Below are positions 11,849 through 26,780 of a DNA stretch of 64,000 nt, piece after piece; position 1 is the first letter of the stretch, and each line of letters opens with the position of its first letter. Made by a program: the position numbers and the translations under genes. A model generated the notes under the pieces. It worked only from the letters and a program-made list of their open reading frames with translations. It made no database searches and was not told the origin of the DNA. Origin of the DNA: Carnegiea gigantea (taxonomy: Eukaryota > Streptophyta > Magnoliopsida > Caryophyllales > Cactaceae); contig JAKOGI010000145.1 in assembly GCA_029747015.1 (NCBI GenBank), positions 218,501 to 282,500 on the forward strand, read 5' to 3'.

Positions 11849-14384
11849 GCAACAATAACAACAATAATAACAATGAGATGTCTTATCTAGAGAAGATGTG
11901 TTTTTTTGAAAATAGGAATCGACACTTTAGATTCAATAGATGACTATTTTTTATAACTAAGATCACTATACATCAAATCTCGAAAGTCACTTCTGTTGCA
12001 TCATTTTAGGGTTTTTCAAAGATTATCACTTTTTTTTAACTACGTGTGTTTTTTTTTTTAAGATAATAAGATTATCATGAATCCTTTTCGTACATGTATA
12101 CATAGCTGAAATTTTAGGATTTTTTTTTAAAAATAAAAATAAGTGGTAATTTTTAAATAAAAAATAAAGTGATATTACGGCAGATTATTTGCTTTTCTCC
12201 TCTGTCAGGGAATAGGATTCTCATATGTCCGTTATCACTTATATAACTGAAATAATGGGTATTATTTTTTTAAAAAATAAGAAATAGATATTTTATTGAA
12301 AAAAGATACATTATTTAAGATAAGAATCAATGGATTGGATTTATTACGTGACTAATTTGTATGGATAAGATTACACCAAATCCAGCAGATTATTCTCATT
12401 ACACCATTATAGAATTTTCAAAGATTATTTATCTTTTTGTAACTGCTTGAGTTTTTCTTTGGATGATACGATTATCATGTATGCTTTACTAAATATAACC
12501 AAAACTATAAAGGATTTTAAAAAAATAAAAATAAAAAGGTATATTGCTTGGGGAGGGTAAAGTTTTTAAAATTTCAAATCTATGGTTTAGATTTAATAAA
12601 TAAATATAACTACCTAAGTTTTCCCCCTAGATAATAGGATCATCATCCGTCTTTTGTCATGTGTATGCGAAATCTTATGGGATTTTTTTTTTAGGGATAT
12701 CTTAACTTTGAAATCACATTCATTGCAGCATTTTAGAATTTTTCAAAGATTATCATGTTTTCTTTTAATTGTATGGTTTTTTTAGATAATAGGATTATCA
12801 AGTATTCATTGTCACATATGACTGAAATTATGATTGTTTTTTTGAAAAATAGAAACAAATGGGTATATTTTAAATAAAAAATTGAATTGACTTAATGGCG
12901 TATCATTTGCTTTTCCCCCTAGATATAGGATTACCATATCATTTATCACATATATAACTGAAAATATCGGTATTTTTTTAAAAATTAGTAATAAAGATTT
13001 TTTTTGGGCAAAAGGTGCATTATTTTCTAAGATAAAATTGATCGCTTAAATTTAAAAGATGACTAATTTTTCTGGCTAAAATTACATCAAAGCCCGCAAA
13101 TCGCTTCTGTTAGCACTTCATGATTTTTGAAAAATTATCGCAATTTTTTAAGTGCTTGCGGTTTTTTTAGATAGTAGGATTATCATGTACTCTTTGTTAC
13201 ATATAAACAAAACTTTGAAGAATTTTAGAAAATAAAAATAAATAGGTATTGTACTTGGATAATGTAAGTTTTTTGTTCTGAATTTACTGAATAAATATAA
13301 TTGCATAAGTTTTTTCCTGGATAATAGAATTATCATTTATTTTTTATCATATATATCCAAAACCATGGGTTATTTTAAAAGAGAAATAAAGGAATCTCTT
13401 AAGTATAAAAATCAACATCTTAGATTTAATGAATAAATATTTTTAAAGGTCAAGATTACATCAAATTCTGCAAATCCCTCAATTGTAATATTTTAGGATT
13501 TTACAAAGATTATCACTTTTTATTTAACTGCTGGGGATTTTTTTTAAGTAATGAATAAATATAACTGCCCATATTTTTTTCATATATAATAAGATATCAT
13601 CTATCCTTCATCATGTGTATCCAAAATTATGTGAGGTTTTTAAAATAAAGATAAAGGGATATCTTATTTTTAAAATCGCCTGTTTAGATATAATGAATAA
13701 ATAATTTTTATAGCTAAGATTAAACCAAAGTTTGCATATCACTTTAAGTTACTACATTTTAGAGGTTTCCAAAGATCACTATTAATATAGCATATACATA
13801 GATGACATGAAAATTAAATTTAACTCAACATAGCAGAAAAAAATGGATTTCAAAGAGGAGGGGATGATCCAATCTGGTTTTACTTTTCTAAAAACAACAC
13901 TAATTTATTCTCATTTGACCCTTTCCGTTTAGTTGGGCAGCAATTAGATTTTTAGAGAGAGAAAGAAGAAATAGAGGGAGAAGTGAGTGTGCTTGTGAAT
14001 GTGAAGTAAGTTTAAGTGAACAAAGTCCCATAAATTTTTCACCTCAAAAAGTTTCACTTTTTCAGTAGTTAGATTTATTTACATTTCTAACCTCTTAGGT
14101 TCCTCTTACTGCTAACATATTTGATAATAGTTAAATAGCTATGAATTTTCTTTCAAAAAAATTAAATAGAATAAGGTTTGGTAGTTGTAAAGTGTGGATA
14201 TTAAAATAATCATTGATCTAACGGTTGTTATTTTTTCTTTTAATATTTCTTTTTTTAAATTACAATATTTTTTTTTTAAGGAAATCTAACGGTGATCACT
14301 AAAAACACCATTAATCAAACGGTTGAGAACTTCTAATTTTTGAGAATTTAGATAAATCATAGGGCCCATAAAATTGCTATTATG

Positions 14385-14486
<102 letters not shown>

Positions 14487-14750
14487 ATATAGATACCCCA
14501 TAATCCTTATTTTCACAATTATAAAATTATACTTCACGAGATTATACTTTCTCACGATCATTTTCTTAATAGTAATTTTTTTTTCCTTATTGCTATGCAA
14601 GAGATTTGAAAATTTAAAAATAATTTTCTTCAACAATCTGATGGTTGTGATGAAAAGAGAGAATGAATTCAAGGGTTCAAAATCTCTAATTAATGAGAAT
14701 GCAGGAAAATTCCATATCACCACAACATTGCTTTTATTATATAGTATAGA

Positions 14751-15777
14751 TAAAAGATTTATTCTTTCTAATATTAATATTTTTAAAAGAATACTAATTA
14801 ATATAATATCTAAATCCAAATACTTGAGAAATCGAAAAAACAATTCACTTTGAAAGATAAGGCGTAGCCTTTGATTTGTTTGCAATGATTCATCAAATGT
14901 GAAATTTGAAAAAAAGCCCTCAACATGACCTCCCTTTGGCCACAGAAAGGGACAAAAAAATTTCAAAATAATCTAAACAAATAATTTCCTTTTTTAATCG
15001 CTCAAAACTAATACTTCCTAATGATGTGTACATCCTCTTTCCAACAAAAACAGAATAAAAAAATTAAACTATAAATAATTTATTATATGAATAATAAATA
15101 ATTCATCAATCATCTAAAAATATTATATTCAGTTGGCTTTAAAAGAAGTGGAGAAAAATTGCACAACTAGTTTAAGAGATTATAATTAATTTGCTTTTTT
15201 TTTTCACAAATAATTCTTGCAGTGAGATTTTCTACTTAACTTTAAAAAAATATTGCACTTTTGTTTTTATAGAGGCTCAAATAAGTTTTTCTCAGATTAC
15301 ATGAATTACAAATATCATTTACTAGACTCTTTACATATAGTTATTATAATTAGAAAACTCAAAAAAAATTTCATTCATCGCATAGGTATAGAAAAGCGAA
15401 ACACAAGCTTCTAATCTTTTGGCACATGTCACTCTTGTATAATTCGGATCATCTTTCCTTTTATTATTATTATAATATATGAAAGTTTCATAGATTTGCA
15501 AAACTTAATTTTATGTGGTCTCTTGTTATCAAACAACAAATTCTAACAATATACAAGGAACTATGCATCAAATTTATTAATATATGATATATGCGTACAT
15601 ATTCAACTAAGTTAATCATAATCTATTTTAATACATCGGAAATCTCAATTCAATAATTTCTTATAATTTGTACCTCCTAATAACTGTATGTTAAGTTTGA
15701 AGACTATTAATGTACAAAAATTAAAAATTTTCATACTTCATATGAAATATTAAATAATTTATTATTACATATACATA
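14751..15777. other. AT-rich spacer between Helitrons
   Basis: No gene, repeat or RNA recognised. It begins with the host A bordering copy B and ends with the host A bordering the next Helitron at 15778. Confidence 0.4.
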
Positions 15778-15818
15778 TCTTTATATAATAAATAGTAGAA
15801 TGATGGTGTCTACGAAAC

Positions 15819-17616
15819 TTTCCCTCCTTCATCCCAAGCATATGGTGCAATCCCGCCTAATTTTCACAATTTTAAATTTTAAATTTAAACTTAAATTAGA
15901 GATAATGATATACAAGTTTTTTTAAAAAAATCCCAAAGCATTTATAATCTTTATCAAAATATGCCCTCCTATCCACAATTCTTAACACCTTCATAGAGTC
16001 GCTGTTGATTACTATTTTTTTTTTTTTTTTTGGGTAAGAGAAAGTTATAGATGTTGTATTAGTTCGGTCAAAAATATTTTGTTTGGATTATATGATGCAA
16101 GTTTTTGTTCGAAGTATTACATTTATTAGTTGTATTAAAAATAATTCTAATTTAATATAACAATCTAACAACGTATATAATTCTGGGAGACTTTTTCTTT
16201 GATCGTGTGAGTTGTAATACTCCAAAAAAAAAAAAAAACCACTAACCCTTTTCCATAGCTAAATTTTTCCTTATTTTTGTGCATTCTTAGTCTGTCTCTC
16301 AATCTTTCTTCACCATTTTTTACTTCATTAATTTCTATTTGTTTGCATTTTATTTTATCAATGATTTGTTTGCTTTATATCTTTGCTTTCGACATAAAAA
16401 CAAATTGATTCTTTTGTTCTTCGATGCAGATTGTTAAAGTTTCTTTGATCAAATTTTGTGAGATGTAATCGCAAAGGAAAAATACTAATTCTTTTCCATA
16501 TCTAAAGTTTCATTTATTTTTATTTTTTTTGCATTCTTTGTATGTTACTCATTCCTTCTTTACCATTTTTTACTTCATTAATTTCTATTTATTTGCATTT
16601 TATTTTATTAGTGATTTGTTTGCTTTACTTCTTTGTTTCTAACAGAAAACCAAATTGAATTATCATGTTCTTCAGCTCCATTCGTCATAATTTTTTAATT
16701 TTTAATATATATTTAAAATCTGTGATTATGTTAGATTTGATATGAGTTGGGCTGACTTACGTGAATTTAATTTTTATAACACTAATTTCTAAATGATATT
16801 AAAATCTCATGTTAATAACTACGAGGAGAGTTATTACTTTACATGATTCTTTATCCAGGAAAGGGGAAGAAGAAAGGCATGATATGATGAAATGCATTGA
16901 AAATATTACAGTCTTTAACAACAATAGTTTAATATGTTGATAGTAAAATTAAAAAAAAACTCCCCCGTCCCCCCAAAAAAAGAAGAACAACAAATGATAG
17001 ACTAATATTTACATGATTCTTTATTCAGGAGAGGGAAACAAGAAGAGCATGCATGATATGATATATAGCGCATTGATAATATTATCCTCCTTGCGAATAA
17101 CAATCTAATACGTTGATAGTTTTAAAAAAAACACTTTTTTCCCTAACAAGAACAAGAAATGAAGGCTAATTATATTATCTTCTTCAATCAATGAGATTTT
17201 GAACTGGGATCAATCTATGTTGGGTCAATTTGTGCTTAAATTAATTTTTGGATCAATTAATATCTGGTGCAACAAATTTGTCTTACAAAATAAAGCAATT
17301 GTGGAGAAAAAAAAAATTCATATGAATTTGGATTCATGTCCAAAATTAGTTAGAATATTGTTCATTCGAGTGTAGATTCGGGTTATTCGAATCGAGTTTT
17401 AGATTTCGTATTTGAAGTGAATATTTTATTTCTTAGTTCCCAAACTAAAAAAGGGAATATATTTAAGTCGCTTATACATTGCAATAGAATTTGTAAAGCA
17501 CATTTTGTTTAATCAACTTTTCCATTCAACAGGAAAAAAATATTTAATTCTTTAAATAAGTAATTCTTAACTTTTTCATCTGAAAAAATTCTATCTTTAA
17601 ACTAATTTTTTCACTT

Positions 17617-17677
<61 letters not shown>

Positions 17678-17777
17678 TATATAATATATCTATATATATA
17701 ATATATATTATATATATATATATATATAGCGACACACACACACGTATACATATACCCACACATGCACACACACACAC

Positions 17778-17838
<61 letters not shown>

Positions 17839-17930
17839 AGAATTTTATAAATACGTATGAAATCTGTATTGTTACTTGGATATGATATTTATATGAAATG
17901 TCTTCATATTGTACTTCCATATATTAATTT
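15819..17930. repeat. First copy of internal tandem duplication (Helitron C)
   Basis: Starts TTTCCCTCCTTCATCCCAAG and recurs at an offset of 2110 bp. Within the unit are smaller repeats: a roughly 240-bp pair (about 16187 and 16437, with words TTACTTCATTAATTTCTATT and AATGATTTGTTTGC) and a pair at about 16843 and 17010 (ACATGATTCTTTATCCAGGA-like). There is no coding frame. Confidence 0.85.
17617..17836. repeat. Compound microsatellite (TG)n(TA)n(CA)n(TA)n(GA)n
   Basis: Five dinucleotide tracts in succession at the end of the first duplicated unit; the frame crossing it is artefactual. Confidence 0.95.
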
Positions 17931-19977
<2,047 letters not shown>

Positions 19978-20002
19978 AAAATTTACTTTTACCATTTAAA
20001 CA

Positions 20003-20021
20003 CCTCGTGCATGAGCACGGG
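20003..20021 (+). other. Helitron C 3' hairpin
   Basis: CCTCGTGC-ATGA-GCACGGG, a stem of seven pairs with one bulged T, seven bases from the CTAG end. Confidence 0.75.
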
Positions 20022-20031
20022 CCAAAACTAG

Positions 20032-20091
20032 TTTACTGCAAACAAAAATTTAAAAACCATCTCGCGTATCGCACGGTGAGAAGAAGACTAG
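20032..20091 (+). mobile_element. Possible second Helitron 3' end just downstream
   Basis: The 60 bases after the Helitron C end contain a GC-rich imperfect hairpin (CTCGCGTATCGCACGGTGAG, 20061-20080) followed by AGAAGACTAG and then T. This has the layout of a Helitron 3' end. If real, Helitron C is inserted inside the tail of an older element whose 5' end I did not find. Confidence 0.45.
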
Positions 20092-20623
20092 TTGACCTAA
20101 TTAAGGCATTAAAAACTGAGAAAAGTAGGGCTACTACAGTAATTGTGGCTAATGATGAGCCTTTATGAGAGTAGATAAAACGATTAGTTTTTTTTCCCCC
20201 CATGGAAGGAAAAAAGGGAGAGAAAGGGGAGAATCAGACTAAAATTTAATATCGTACCATTATCAATTAGACAGGACTAACAAGAGGAGGTGAGCACCAA
20301 AGGTTAACTAATCAACGTTGGAAAAAAGGCACATGTCTCTAGCTGGTTTTAAAATGTCCTTGGGGGGAGTCGTAAAAGTAAGATTCGAATCCAAATATTC
20401 AGTAATAACTTTCAAAAGTTTTATAAGTTGAGCTAACATATCATTCTTATGATGATCTTTAGTTTTTTCTAATCCTCTAGATATTTATCATTAGTGTATT
20501 ACCTCCTATAAAATGCAAAAACCCTCTGTTTTCATTTTTATGGTAACAAAATATTATAACTTCAATAAGAAAAATCAAATGGCGATATACTTTGATTTAT
20601 GTATAAGTATTATTTGCTGCATC
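20092..20623. other. Unassigned spacer before the copia insertion
   Basis: No feature recognised; ends at the 5-bp target CTTAT (20624-20628). Confidence 0.4.
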
Positions 20624-20628
20624 CTTAT

Positions 20629-20874
20629 TGTTGATAGTATGCCTTGGTAAATAACTACCTGGGTTTGTTAGAAGGTTCAACTCCAGTTAGTTAGGTGGTT
20701 ACAAGTTTGTTAAGTTTGTTTCTCTTGTTAACTACCTTTCCCACCTTTTTATTTGCATGGTTGTTAGCAGCATCATTGTATATACAAGGGGCTTGAAGGC
20801 CATTGTAAGGTTGATCAATACAATAACAGTTTCCTCTCTCTCTCTCTATCTCTCTAAAAGTTCAAATTATAACA
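20629..20874 (+). repeat. 5' LTR of outer copia
   Basis: Begins TGTTGATAGTATGCC and ends TTATAACA. It matches the right LTR throughout, including CT microsatellite and TTGTATATACA (TATA-like) words. Target CTTAT precedes it. Confidence 0.92.
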
Positions 20875-20887
20875 TGGTATTAGAGCC
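20875..20887 (+). promoter_or_regulatory. Primer-binding site of outer copia (initiator Met tRNA type)
   Basis: TGGTATTAGAGCC directly follows the LTR. The usual plant copia site is TGGTATCAGAGCC, so there is one mismatch. Confidence 0.85.
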
Positions 20888-21072
20888 TATACGGATGAAG
20901 ATCTGAGGTCTCTGACTGATTCCTTCTTCTCCAATCAGATATTCTTTTTCTTTCTATGCCATTGCCATCAATTAATGAGCAATACTTTTGATCAGTTTTC
21001 TTTCTTGATTCATCAATCGATCAAGATTTTCCTCTTCTATAGTTCTATTTTTAGTTTGCTCAGCATTTCCCA

Positions 21073-21990
21073 TGGCAGATCCCAATTCAATTCCTCTTGA
21101 TTATGCACATGTGCTGCTTCTTCATCCCTCTAATCATCCCAATTGCAGTCTTTCATTAGGACCACTTATAGGTTCGAATTTTGGACAATGGAAGAGGTTT
21201 GATTTCGAAGCACAAGTTAGGATTTGTGACCGGTACTTACACTAAACCTACCTCAGGGCCTTTGGTTTCCCAATGGGAATGGTGCAATGCCATGGTCATA
21301 TCCTGGTTACCTCACTCCATCAAGAAAGATATAGCAACCAATGCCCTCTTTTGCTCTACTGCCAAGCAGATTTGGGAAGAATTAGAGCTTTGCTATGGTC
21401 AAAGCCAGGGAACCAAGATTTTCTAGGTGCAAAAGGAAATAAACAACCTGTCACAAGGTAGCTTATCTGTCTCAGATTATTTAACTAAGTGTAAAATTCT
21501 ATGGGATGAATATGCTACACTTGTGAATATTCCTACATGTCCCAATGCTGAATGTCCTATTGGTGATGCTATGGTGAAATTGCTTGCAAGTTAACAACTA
21601 ATACAATTTCTCATGGGTTTGAATGACAATTATGTCGTTGTGAGATGAAATATTCTTACGGCACATTCCATGCCTCAAATTGGATAAGCATTGAGCATGG
21701 TTCTTCAAGAGGAAAAACAAAGGGAAATTCAGACATGTGCCCCTTTACTCAGCGACCCTTCAGCCCAATTCTCTCAATAGAGGTCCAATTAGCAACAATA
21801 CTCTCATTTTTAGCAATCTCCCTCACACCGGCCCCCTAGACAACATTCACAATAATCTTATCCTTCTTAGCAGAACATCTCTCAGTCAGCAAGAAGGGGC
21901 ACTCTCTTTTGCAATTATTATAGAAAGAATGGTCACACTATTGATAAGTGTTTCAAATAACAGAGGAATAATACACCAGTTGACAGAGGC
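21073..21990 (+). pseudogene. gag of outer copia (broken)
   Basis: Capsid/nucleocapsid polyprotein region. An ATG at 21073 opens MADPNSIPLDYAHVLLLH, then a frameshift near 21180 moves the reading to the frame starting at 21181 (HKLGFVTGTYTKPTSGPLVS, WISW-like core MVISWLPHSIKKDI, IWEELELCYGQSQG), which is the copia gag fold. TAG at 21424 and further in-frame stops at about 21594, 21646 and 21688 interrupt it, with family words FLMGLNDNY and LQEEKQREIQT still legible. The nucleocapsid zinc knuckle near 21910-21951 has lost its second cysteine (CNYYRKNGHTIDKC). Confidence 0.82.
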
Positions 21991-22089
21991 AGGAAGGTGG
22001 CTACTACAGTCCAACATGAAGACTCTCATTCTAAACCAGAACATTCTGCTCCCTCCTTTACTCCAGAGTAATATACTAAACTAATTGCG

Positions 22090-22437
22090 ATGCTGCAAAA
22101 ACATGACCTCGAGGTTTCTGCTCCTGCACTAACAATAGATTTTATAGGTGCAGCCTTGTTAATAGGTAAGGTCTTCTGTTTTTCTGCTTCACAGCCTTCC
22201 TCAAAGTGGATCATTAATAGTGGTGCTACTGACCACATTTCTCCAGACCTGCAAATGTTTCCTTCTTATATGCATCTTTCACAAGATTCTTTCATTACAA
22301 TTCCCAATGGCAGACATGCCAAGATTCATCATGTTGGCACTATCCAACTCACTCCTTCTTTAACTCTTTATAATGCACTGCATGTTCTTGATTTCATTAT
22401 AACTTGTTATCTGCTAGCAAGCTTGCTAAGCAATTAG
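22090..22437 (+). pseudogene. Aspartic protease region of outer copia, catalytic Asp lost
   Basis: The frame 22090-22437 contains SSKWIINSGATDHIS, the copia protease active site, but the catalytic aspartate codon is AAT (Asn) at 22216-22218, a single G-to-A change from the usual D-S-G. Downstream words ITIPNGRHAKIHHVGTI and LTLYNALHVLDF belong to the same domain. The frame then shifts near 22400 into the integrase frame. Confidence 0.8.
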
Positions 22438-23500
22438 CCACCCATGTTGTTTTCACTCCTTCTGCTTGTTATATCCAAGACCCTTCAATGAAGCACCGTT
22501 TGGAAATTGGTAGAGAAAGTGGTGGCCTATATCTTGTGGACAAAGCATCTTGCAATTCCAAATTGGCTAGCAGTTCCTTCCAGCCTAACAGCAAGCCTAT
22601 TTTTTCTTTTTCGTATCTCCTATCTCCTTTAGGACTGTGGCACTGTCGACTAGGACATATTTCTTTTGACAATATGAAGCATATTGCTGTTATTCCCTTT
22701 TGGAAGGCTAAGCCTACTTCCATATGTCAAGTTTGTCATCAAGCAAAGCAACATAGATCTCCCTTTCTTATTAGTGCTTCGTGTAGTTCATACATATTTG
22801 AAATGTTACATGTTGATCTTTAGGGTCCCTATGCTCATCCTACTTATAATGACTACAAGTATTTCATTACTATTGTTGATGATTACTCACGAGTAACTTA
22901 GACACATCTTTTATCTCGTAAATCAAACGCTTTCCCATTCTTAAATCTTTTATTTCTTTCATTCATACTCAATTTCAAAGAAATGTTAAGATCATTTGTT
23001 CTAATAATGGCTAGGAATTTTCAGATAATTTAGCCTTAGATTTTTATGCTACTCATGGCATTCTCCATTAAACCTCTTGTACAGCAACTCCTCAACAAAA
23101 AGGAGCTGTGGAAAGGAAAATAAGTATTTACTTGAAACTGCTAGAGCCTTACTTTTTCAATCCAAACTCCTCCTCAAATTTTGGGGAGAATGTCTTTTAA
23201 CAGTCACTTACATCATTAATAGAATGCCTTCTTCTATTCTTCAATACAAAACTCCTTGTGACATATTACATGGTCATGTCCCCTCTTATACACATCTCAA
23301 AACTTTTGGCTCCCTTTGTTTCATTTCTGCACCCAGGCATAATAGGGACAAGTTTGCTCCAAGGGGTACTTCTTGTGTTTTCCTGGGATATCCCTATCGT
23401 AAGAAGGCTTACAAAGTATATGACCTCGTTACCAAGAAAATCATCTCTAGAAGAGACATAAATTTTTATGAGAGCTATTTTCCTTTTCATCATTTCTCAG
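22404..23500 (+). pseudogene. Integrase of outer copia (broken)
   Basis: Inserts cDNA into the host genome. The GAG-pre-integrase zinc region is legible (LWHCRLGHISFDNMKH, then CQVCHQAKQHRSPF), giving the H-H-C-C finger. The core follows: HVDL then TAG, FITIVDDYSRVT then TAG, a third TAG at about 23012 in a region where the second acidic residue is Asn, and KGAVERKNKYLLETARALLF, which keeps the third acidic residue (Glu). The last frame 23077-23772 covers FWGECLLTVTYIINRMPSS and FGSLCFISAPRHNRDKFAPR, typical copia integrase C-terminal sequence, before drifting into Pro/Leu/Ser-rich linker. Confidence 0.85.
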
Positions 23501-23985
23501 ATACATCTACATCTTCACCTTGCCATCTCTTATTTTTCTTACACTTTGACAGTTTTGATAATTCATCACTTCTTCTTCATCTACCTCTTCTAATCTCACT
23601 TCCACCCCACCTATATCTCCATCTTCCTCGCTGGCCACACCAACCACTCCTGAAGTTTCCCCCACTGTTTCATCTTCACCAGCAGCTTCTCATTGTTCTC
23701 CAGCTCACCATCCTACTGCCATATCTTCCTCTCCAGCTCCTCTTTCTTCTCATGAATATTTCCCTCCTTTAAGAAGGACTGTTAGGCCAGACAAGAAACC
23801 ATCACATTTGCAGGATTACATTTGCTTCAATACAATTTCCACCTTCTCTGATCCTTTTGCTACTCCCCATTTATCCCATTTCTGCAGTCTTGTACAGCTG
23901 CACCAATTGCCTATTAATTCTCCCGTTCATTCAAAAGCGCTCCTTTCTTTTCATGAACCTTGCTCTTATAAATAAGCATCACATG

Positions 23986-24820
23986 ATCCTCTTTGGTTTA
24001 AAGCTATGGAGTGTGAAATACGGGCTTTACAAGCCAACAACACTTGGGCTAAAGTTGACCTTCCTCCTGGGAAGAAAGCCATCAATAGCAAGTGGGTATA
24101 CAAGGTCAAACTTAAGGCTGATGGTTCCCTTGAAAGGTATAAAGTTAGGTTGGTGATAAAAAGCAACACACAAAGAGAGGGTATTGATTTCACAGAAATA
24201 TTTTCTCTTGTTGTGAAAATGACAACTATCAGGCTTGTTCTTGCCATAGTAGCCCACAAGCAATGGCAAGTTTTCCAAATGGATGTAAAGAATGTCTTTT
24301 TACATGGGAATTTATACGAGGAAGTTTACTTGAAAATGCTCGAGGGTATACCAGATCCTCACAATAAATTTTGCAAATTGCAAAAGTCCCCGTATGGTCT
24401 CAAGTAAGCTTCTCGACAATGGTTTGCTACATTAGCTGTATTTCTTCAAAAACAGGGCTACCTTCAATCCAAAAGTGACTACTCTTTATTCCTCAAGACC
24501 ACTGTACACACATCACCATCGTAGCTGTGTACATTGATGACATTTTGGTTACAGCATCAAATGTTGCTGAAGTTGATCTCTTTAAGCAGCACCTTCATCA
24601 AACCTTTAGTATTAAGGATTTGGGAAATTTGCATTATTTTCTCGGGCTTTGAAGTTACGTACTTACCTAATGGCATCTCTTTATCACAAAGAAAATTCAC
24701 TGAGGATCTCCTATTAGATACTAGTTTTGTTACTCCCAGAAGTGCTGCTACTCTTCCATTGCAGTGTAAACTTACTCCTAAGGAAGGAAACCTTTTTCAA
24801 GATCCTTCTTACAGTAGAAC
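23986..24820 (+). pseudogene. Reverse transcriptase of outer copia (interrupted)
   Basis: Copies element RNA to DNA. The frame 24006-24407 shows the copia RT start (MECEIRALQANNTWAKVDLP, KWVYKVKLKADGSLERYKVR, VFQMDVKNVFLHGNLYEEVY) and stops at TAA (24405-24407) after SPYGLK. A frameshifted continuation carries the catalytic box VYIDDILVTASN at about 24528-24563 with both aspartates present, then FSIKDLGNLHYF and a further shift into the frame with FEVTYLPNGISLSQRKFTED. The reading ends at 24820, where the inner copia starts within a word that resumes as TVGKLNFLTH at 32253. Confidence 0.88.
24816..24820. repeat. Target duplication AGAAC (left) of inner copia
   Basis: AGAAC at 24816-24820 is repeated at 32248-32252; removing the insert and one copy rejoins the outer pol reading. 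Confidence 0.93.
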
Positions 24821-25196
24821 TGTTGGGAAATTAAGGACGTACCTCATCGCGGAAGCACAAGATCTTGTTGCCCGGCGATTGCCCACAGACTCTTGAATTA
24901 GACTTATGGTGGCTACTGGAGTCACCATCGTTGTCACACCCCAAACTCGAGCCCGATTGATGGTAAGGCTAGCGTGAGAGGAGAGGAGAGAGAGTGAGGG
25001 CTGCTACTATTGGTTAGGTGCAACTAAAAAAACAAAAAAAATTAGGTCACGAAGACCACATATATATAGCTGCACATAGCTTGTAACCGACTACGAGTGG
25101 TTAATAGGAATTTGATGGCCATGATTAATACATAATTAATCATTTGTAACCGCCCAATTAGTAGCATAATAATGTGACTGTTACACACGGTCAACA
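24821..25196 (-). repeat. 3' LTR (left side) of inner copia
   Basis: Matches 31875-32247 end to end apart from scattered transitions and an A-run length change near 25026-25040. Confidence 0.92.
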
Positions 25197-25212
25197 GCTC
25201 CCCCTCGGTCAC
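25197..25212 (-). promoter_or_regulatory. Polypurine tract of inner copia
   Basis: On the minus strand GACCGAGGGGGAGC abuts the LTR start, the normal place for the plus-strand primer. Confidence 0.75.
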
Positions 25213-26780
25213 ATAAACTATGAGTTACACTTTTCTCTCCATACTAATCTCTTCACGTCTTATACTGGGAATGGGGCGTGTGATCAGAAAGTAACCAATG
25301 ATATTATATTAAGTCACCATCTAACTAACATAACACTTTCATAAAATACGATACCTCAAATCATCCTCAACATCACCAGCGGCGTACACAGTCCCTTTAT
25401 GCCATATGATATCATATGATTATATACTCAATATAATCGCCTGGGCTGATATGGTGATGACGGATAGATTTTTCCTTAAACACTCATGAAATTCCATCTC
25501 AGCTTAACTGCTTTCCTAACGTGTTCTCGCTGAACCGTATACATCATGGTCCTTAAAAAACACACTAAGGTAGCATCATCAAGCTTTGACTTCATATCAT
25601 AGCTTTAAGTCAAAGGGTCATCGTCCATAGGGTCACACAGTGACAAGAGATAGGGAAGTCAATTATCACTCCATGCATTGGTCGTCTTATAAGCATACAT
25701 AGTACAAAAAATGTGTCATGGCATAGCTCCCACTCAGGTGGGTACGTCACTCCTTATGCCATGCGAATCACCATTCTAGATTTTCACACAAAAGTATAAC
25801 CTGAGCCACTAGATCAACATACTGAATGTTGATCTTGACACTCAAGATTCGGCTTTTAAGACTTCAATATGAAAACTTATTTCGTAGTCGACTCCCTCAA
25901 GTCTCATCTTAGACACACTAAGGCGACTATATTCCTTTTACTCATACACTTCCAGTGTGAGTAATCAATATCGCACACCTAGTGCCAATATGATTCAGTC
26001 TTATCCTGCCCGCTACTTAAGCGCCAGGGCGATTGCCTCTGTGACTAGGCCAACCAGAAGCCTGTGACATTTTAATATGCCTAACATGCAATAATAAATC
26101 ATGAGCATTTTGCTCATATGCAAAAGAAACAGGTCCATCACATAACAAGACACATCTAAGCACTAAACCTTATGAATCCTAGACTCAACAAATGAGCTTT
26201 GAATACATCACTAGGAATAGGTTTAGTTAAGGGAATATAATCACCTTGTTAGTCAATATATACTTCATGGCAATACCTTTGTCTCTATCGTAACAAGATA
26301 CACAATCTCTCCATAGTTAAAATTATCGTACAGTTTTTGCTCATTACTGCACCATAACATGGCTCTCCCACTCAGGGTGAAGGCATATCCTGAGGTTTGA
26401 CCTAGACTCATATGGGTCACCACCTCAACCGACAATTGAGTATCCTCTTAACTTGAGGCCTCAGCCTTGATCGCAAAGGACTAGGTCAGCAATATTATGA
26501 AGGTAGTGCTTGATTCTCTTGACAACTTGCCAACGAGCAAGTCTTGGGTTACTTTGATAATGACTTATCAAACTAACTGCAAAGCAGCGTCAAGTCATGT
26601 ACGCAACATGACTTACATTAAACTTCCTACGACACTAGCGCAGGGACATCGTTCATCGTCTCCATTTTATCATTTATTTTAGACAATTGAACAAGACTAA
26701 AAGGCTAGACCCTTTTCAACTGGAGTGTCTACGGGTTAGGGATTGTAAATCCAAAATATGTTCTAAGATATTTGGTTACA
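25213..26780 (-). other. 3' non-coding part and degraded RNase H region of inner copia
   Basis: No frame longer than about 60 codons and no confident RNase H motif. The sequence probably contains the worn RNase H end plus 3' untranslated sequence. Confidence 0.4.

Noticed and set aside
17620..17850. Frame of alternating Cys/Val, Tyr/Ile and Arg/Glu
   Set aside because: Pure product of a compound dinucleotide microsatellite.
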